A stretch of DNA of 64,000 nucleotides. Origin: Ga0077548 sp035440445 (GTDB taxonomy: Bacteria > Pseudomonadota > Alphaproteobacteria > Rhizobiales > Xanthobacteraceae). Both the position numbers and the translations under genes were made by a program. Below are positions 63,102-64,000 of the stretch, piece by piece. The notes beneath the pieces were generated by a model. That model ran no database searches, was not told the DNA's origin, and was given only the letters and a program-made list of their open reading frames with translations. The DNA lies in assembly GCA_035440445.1 (NCBI GenBank), contig DAORMJ010000007.1, positions 1-64,000 of the forward strand, in the 5' to 3' direction. Each line of letters starts with the position of its first letter. Positions within the stretch are counted from its first letter, which is position 1.

Positions 63102-64000
63102 TTAGGCAAACATGTCCGCGGAGATCGCGCTGTACCAGCCCATGTTTTCGACCTGCGTCGCCTTGCGCAGTTCGGCACTTTCGCCGGTCTTGGAGATGAA
63201 GGTCTCGACGGCTGCGATCTTGCCGTCCTTCGCCTCGTAGCGGCCGCCGACCTTCACGGTGTCGTCGGTCTCGATCAGGCTCCAGCACGTATTGGCGTAG
63301 CGCGCCGGGAACGTGTCGGACTTCGTCAACTCGCCGCGGATCATCAATGCCGCAACCTTGGCCTGACTGTTGGCGGAGAAAGCCGACTTCGGCATGTCGC
63401 CCGCGATGCAAGCGTCGCCGAGCACATAGATGTTCGGATCGACTGCTGAGCGCATATTGGTCGGATCGATCTGGCAGAAGCCGCTGGCGTTGGCGAGCTT
63501 TGCATCGAGTGCGATGGTGCCCGCGGTCTGCGCCGGGATGACGTTGACGAGCGCTGCCTTGTAGGTCTCGAAGCCGGTGACGACCGTGTTGGTCTTCGGG
63601 TCCACCGATTTCAGGCCGTCATGCACCTTCGGTCCGATCCATTCGACCATGCCCTTGTAGTATTTCTCCCAGCCTTCCTGAAACAGGCCCTGCTTGGAGA
63701 AATTCTCTTTCGGATCGACAACGATGATCTTGCTCTTGTTCTTGCCGGCCTTCTTCAAGGCATGCGCCATCATCGAAACGCGCTCGTAAGGTCCGGGCGG
63801 GCAACGATAGGGATTCGGCGGCGCGATCATCACGATCAACCCGCCATCCGGCACTTCGTCGAGCCGCTTTTTCAGAATCTGGGTTTGCTCGCCGGGCTGC
63901 CAGGCATGCGGCATCGCCACTTCGTGTTCCTTGCCCCAGCCCGGAACGGAATCGTACTTCAGCGCAATGCCCGGCGCGATCACGAGCCGGTCGTAGGAAA
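63102..64000 (-). CDS. fccB: Flavocytochrome c sulfide dehydrogenase flavoprotein (C-terminal part)
   Basis: Periplasmic FAD enzyme oxidising sulfide to sulfur and passing electrons to cytochrome c. The 5' end is beyond the window, and the C-terminal 299 residues are seen. The redox Cys regions RCPPGPYERVSM and ANTCWSL match FccB. The FCSD-type C-terminal domain is present with IYVLGDACIAGDMPKSAFSANSQ (FAD contact). The visible N-terminal side reads YDRLVIAPGIALKYD. With the cytochrome c gene it forms an FccAB-type pair. Confidence 0.9.
   Translation of the reverse strand, partial: SYDRLVIAPGIALKYDSVPGWGKEHEVAMPHAWQPGEQTQILKKRLDEVPDGGLIVMIAPPNPYRCPPGPYERVSMMAHALKKAGKNKSKIIVVDPKENFSKQGLFQEGWEKYYKGMVEWIGPKVHDGLKSVDPKTNTVVTGFETYKAALVNVIPAQTAGTIALDAKLANASGFCQIDPTNMRSAVDPNIYVLGDACIAGDMPKSAFSANSQAKVAALMIRGELTKSDTFPARYANTCWSLIETDDTVKVGGRYEAKDGKIAAVETFISKTGESAELRKATQVENMGWYSAISADMFA

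Overview
The window looks like a chromosomal segment of an alphaproteobacterium, most likely Hyphomicrobiales (Rhizobiales). The evidence is high GC, dense and often ATGA-overlapped operons, the four-gene ligase-associated DNA repair cluster, Tat-exported enzymes, and many ABC importers with HutC-type GntR regulators. This placement comes from gene content and was not tested by a search. A 26-base N run at 57454-57479 shows it is a draft assembly, so the three interrupted genes below may be real lesions or sequence errors.

1-23170 is a surface-polysaccharide locus. Leftward genes encode a Wza-like export lipoprotein, a small secreted protein, rmlDCBA (dTDP-L-rhamnose) and the start of a GT2 glycosyltransferase. 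Divergent from these is a rightward ABC-export operon: kpsE-like, an unknown protein, kpsM, kpsT, a second kpsE-like gene and a GT-D-like protein. It ends in a strong terminator. Facing it is a leftward block of four methyltransferases, an RgpF-like protein, a giant WbsX-GT4-GT2 protein broken by a frameshift, and a 1082-residue protein combining a methyltransferase, a kinase-like domain, a long coiled coil and five 38-residue repeats. The last has the architecture of a WbdD-type chain-length ruler.

23276-29218 is the ligase-associated DNA damage cluster: ATP-dependent ligase, exonuclease, DEXH helicase (frameshifted here) and PdeM phosphoesterase.

29323-42751 is a selenocysteine and formate dehydrogenase island. 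It carries selD (rightward), then a leftward series: fdnG with an in-frame UGA (Sec199) and a SECIS hairpin, fdnH, fdnI, fdhE, selA with an in-frame TAA, a Sel1-repeat gene, selB, selC, and five tightly coupled small genes (two unknown proteins, a lipoate-protein ligase, a DsrE-like protein and a GcvH-like lipoyl carrier). The tRNA-Sec gene lies entirely inside the selB reading frame, as exactly 32 codons.

43110-64000 has a sulfur and organosulfate theme. It holds a TlpA-like thioredoxin, a transglutaminase-like protein, a TusA-like protein, a formylglycine-generating enzyme with its sulfatase, a sugar-type ABC importer with a GntR regulator, a TSUP anion transporter, glpD and an enolase-superfamily dehydratase with a second GntR regulator. 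Divergent from these are an SsuABC-type importer and a GMC oxidoreductase, facing a CaiB-type CoA transferase. The window ends with cytochrome c and the C-terminal part of a flavocytochrome c sulfide dehydrogenase. A plausible reading is uptake, desulfation and oxidation of a sulfated carbohydrate or polyol, next to sulfide oxidation.
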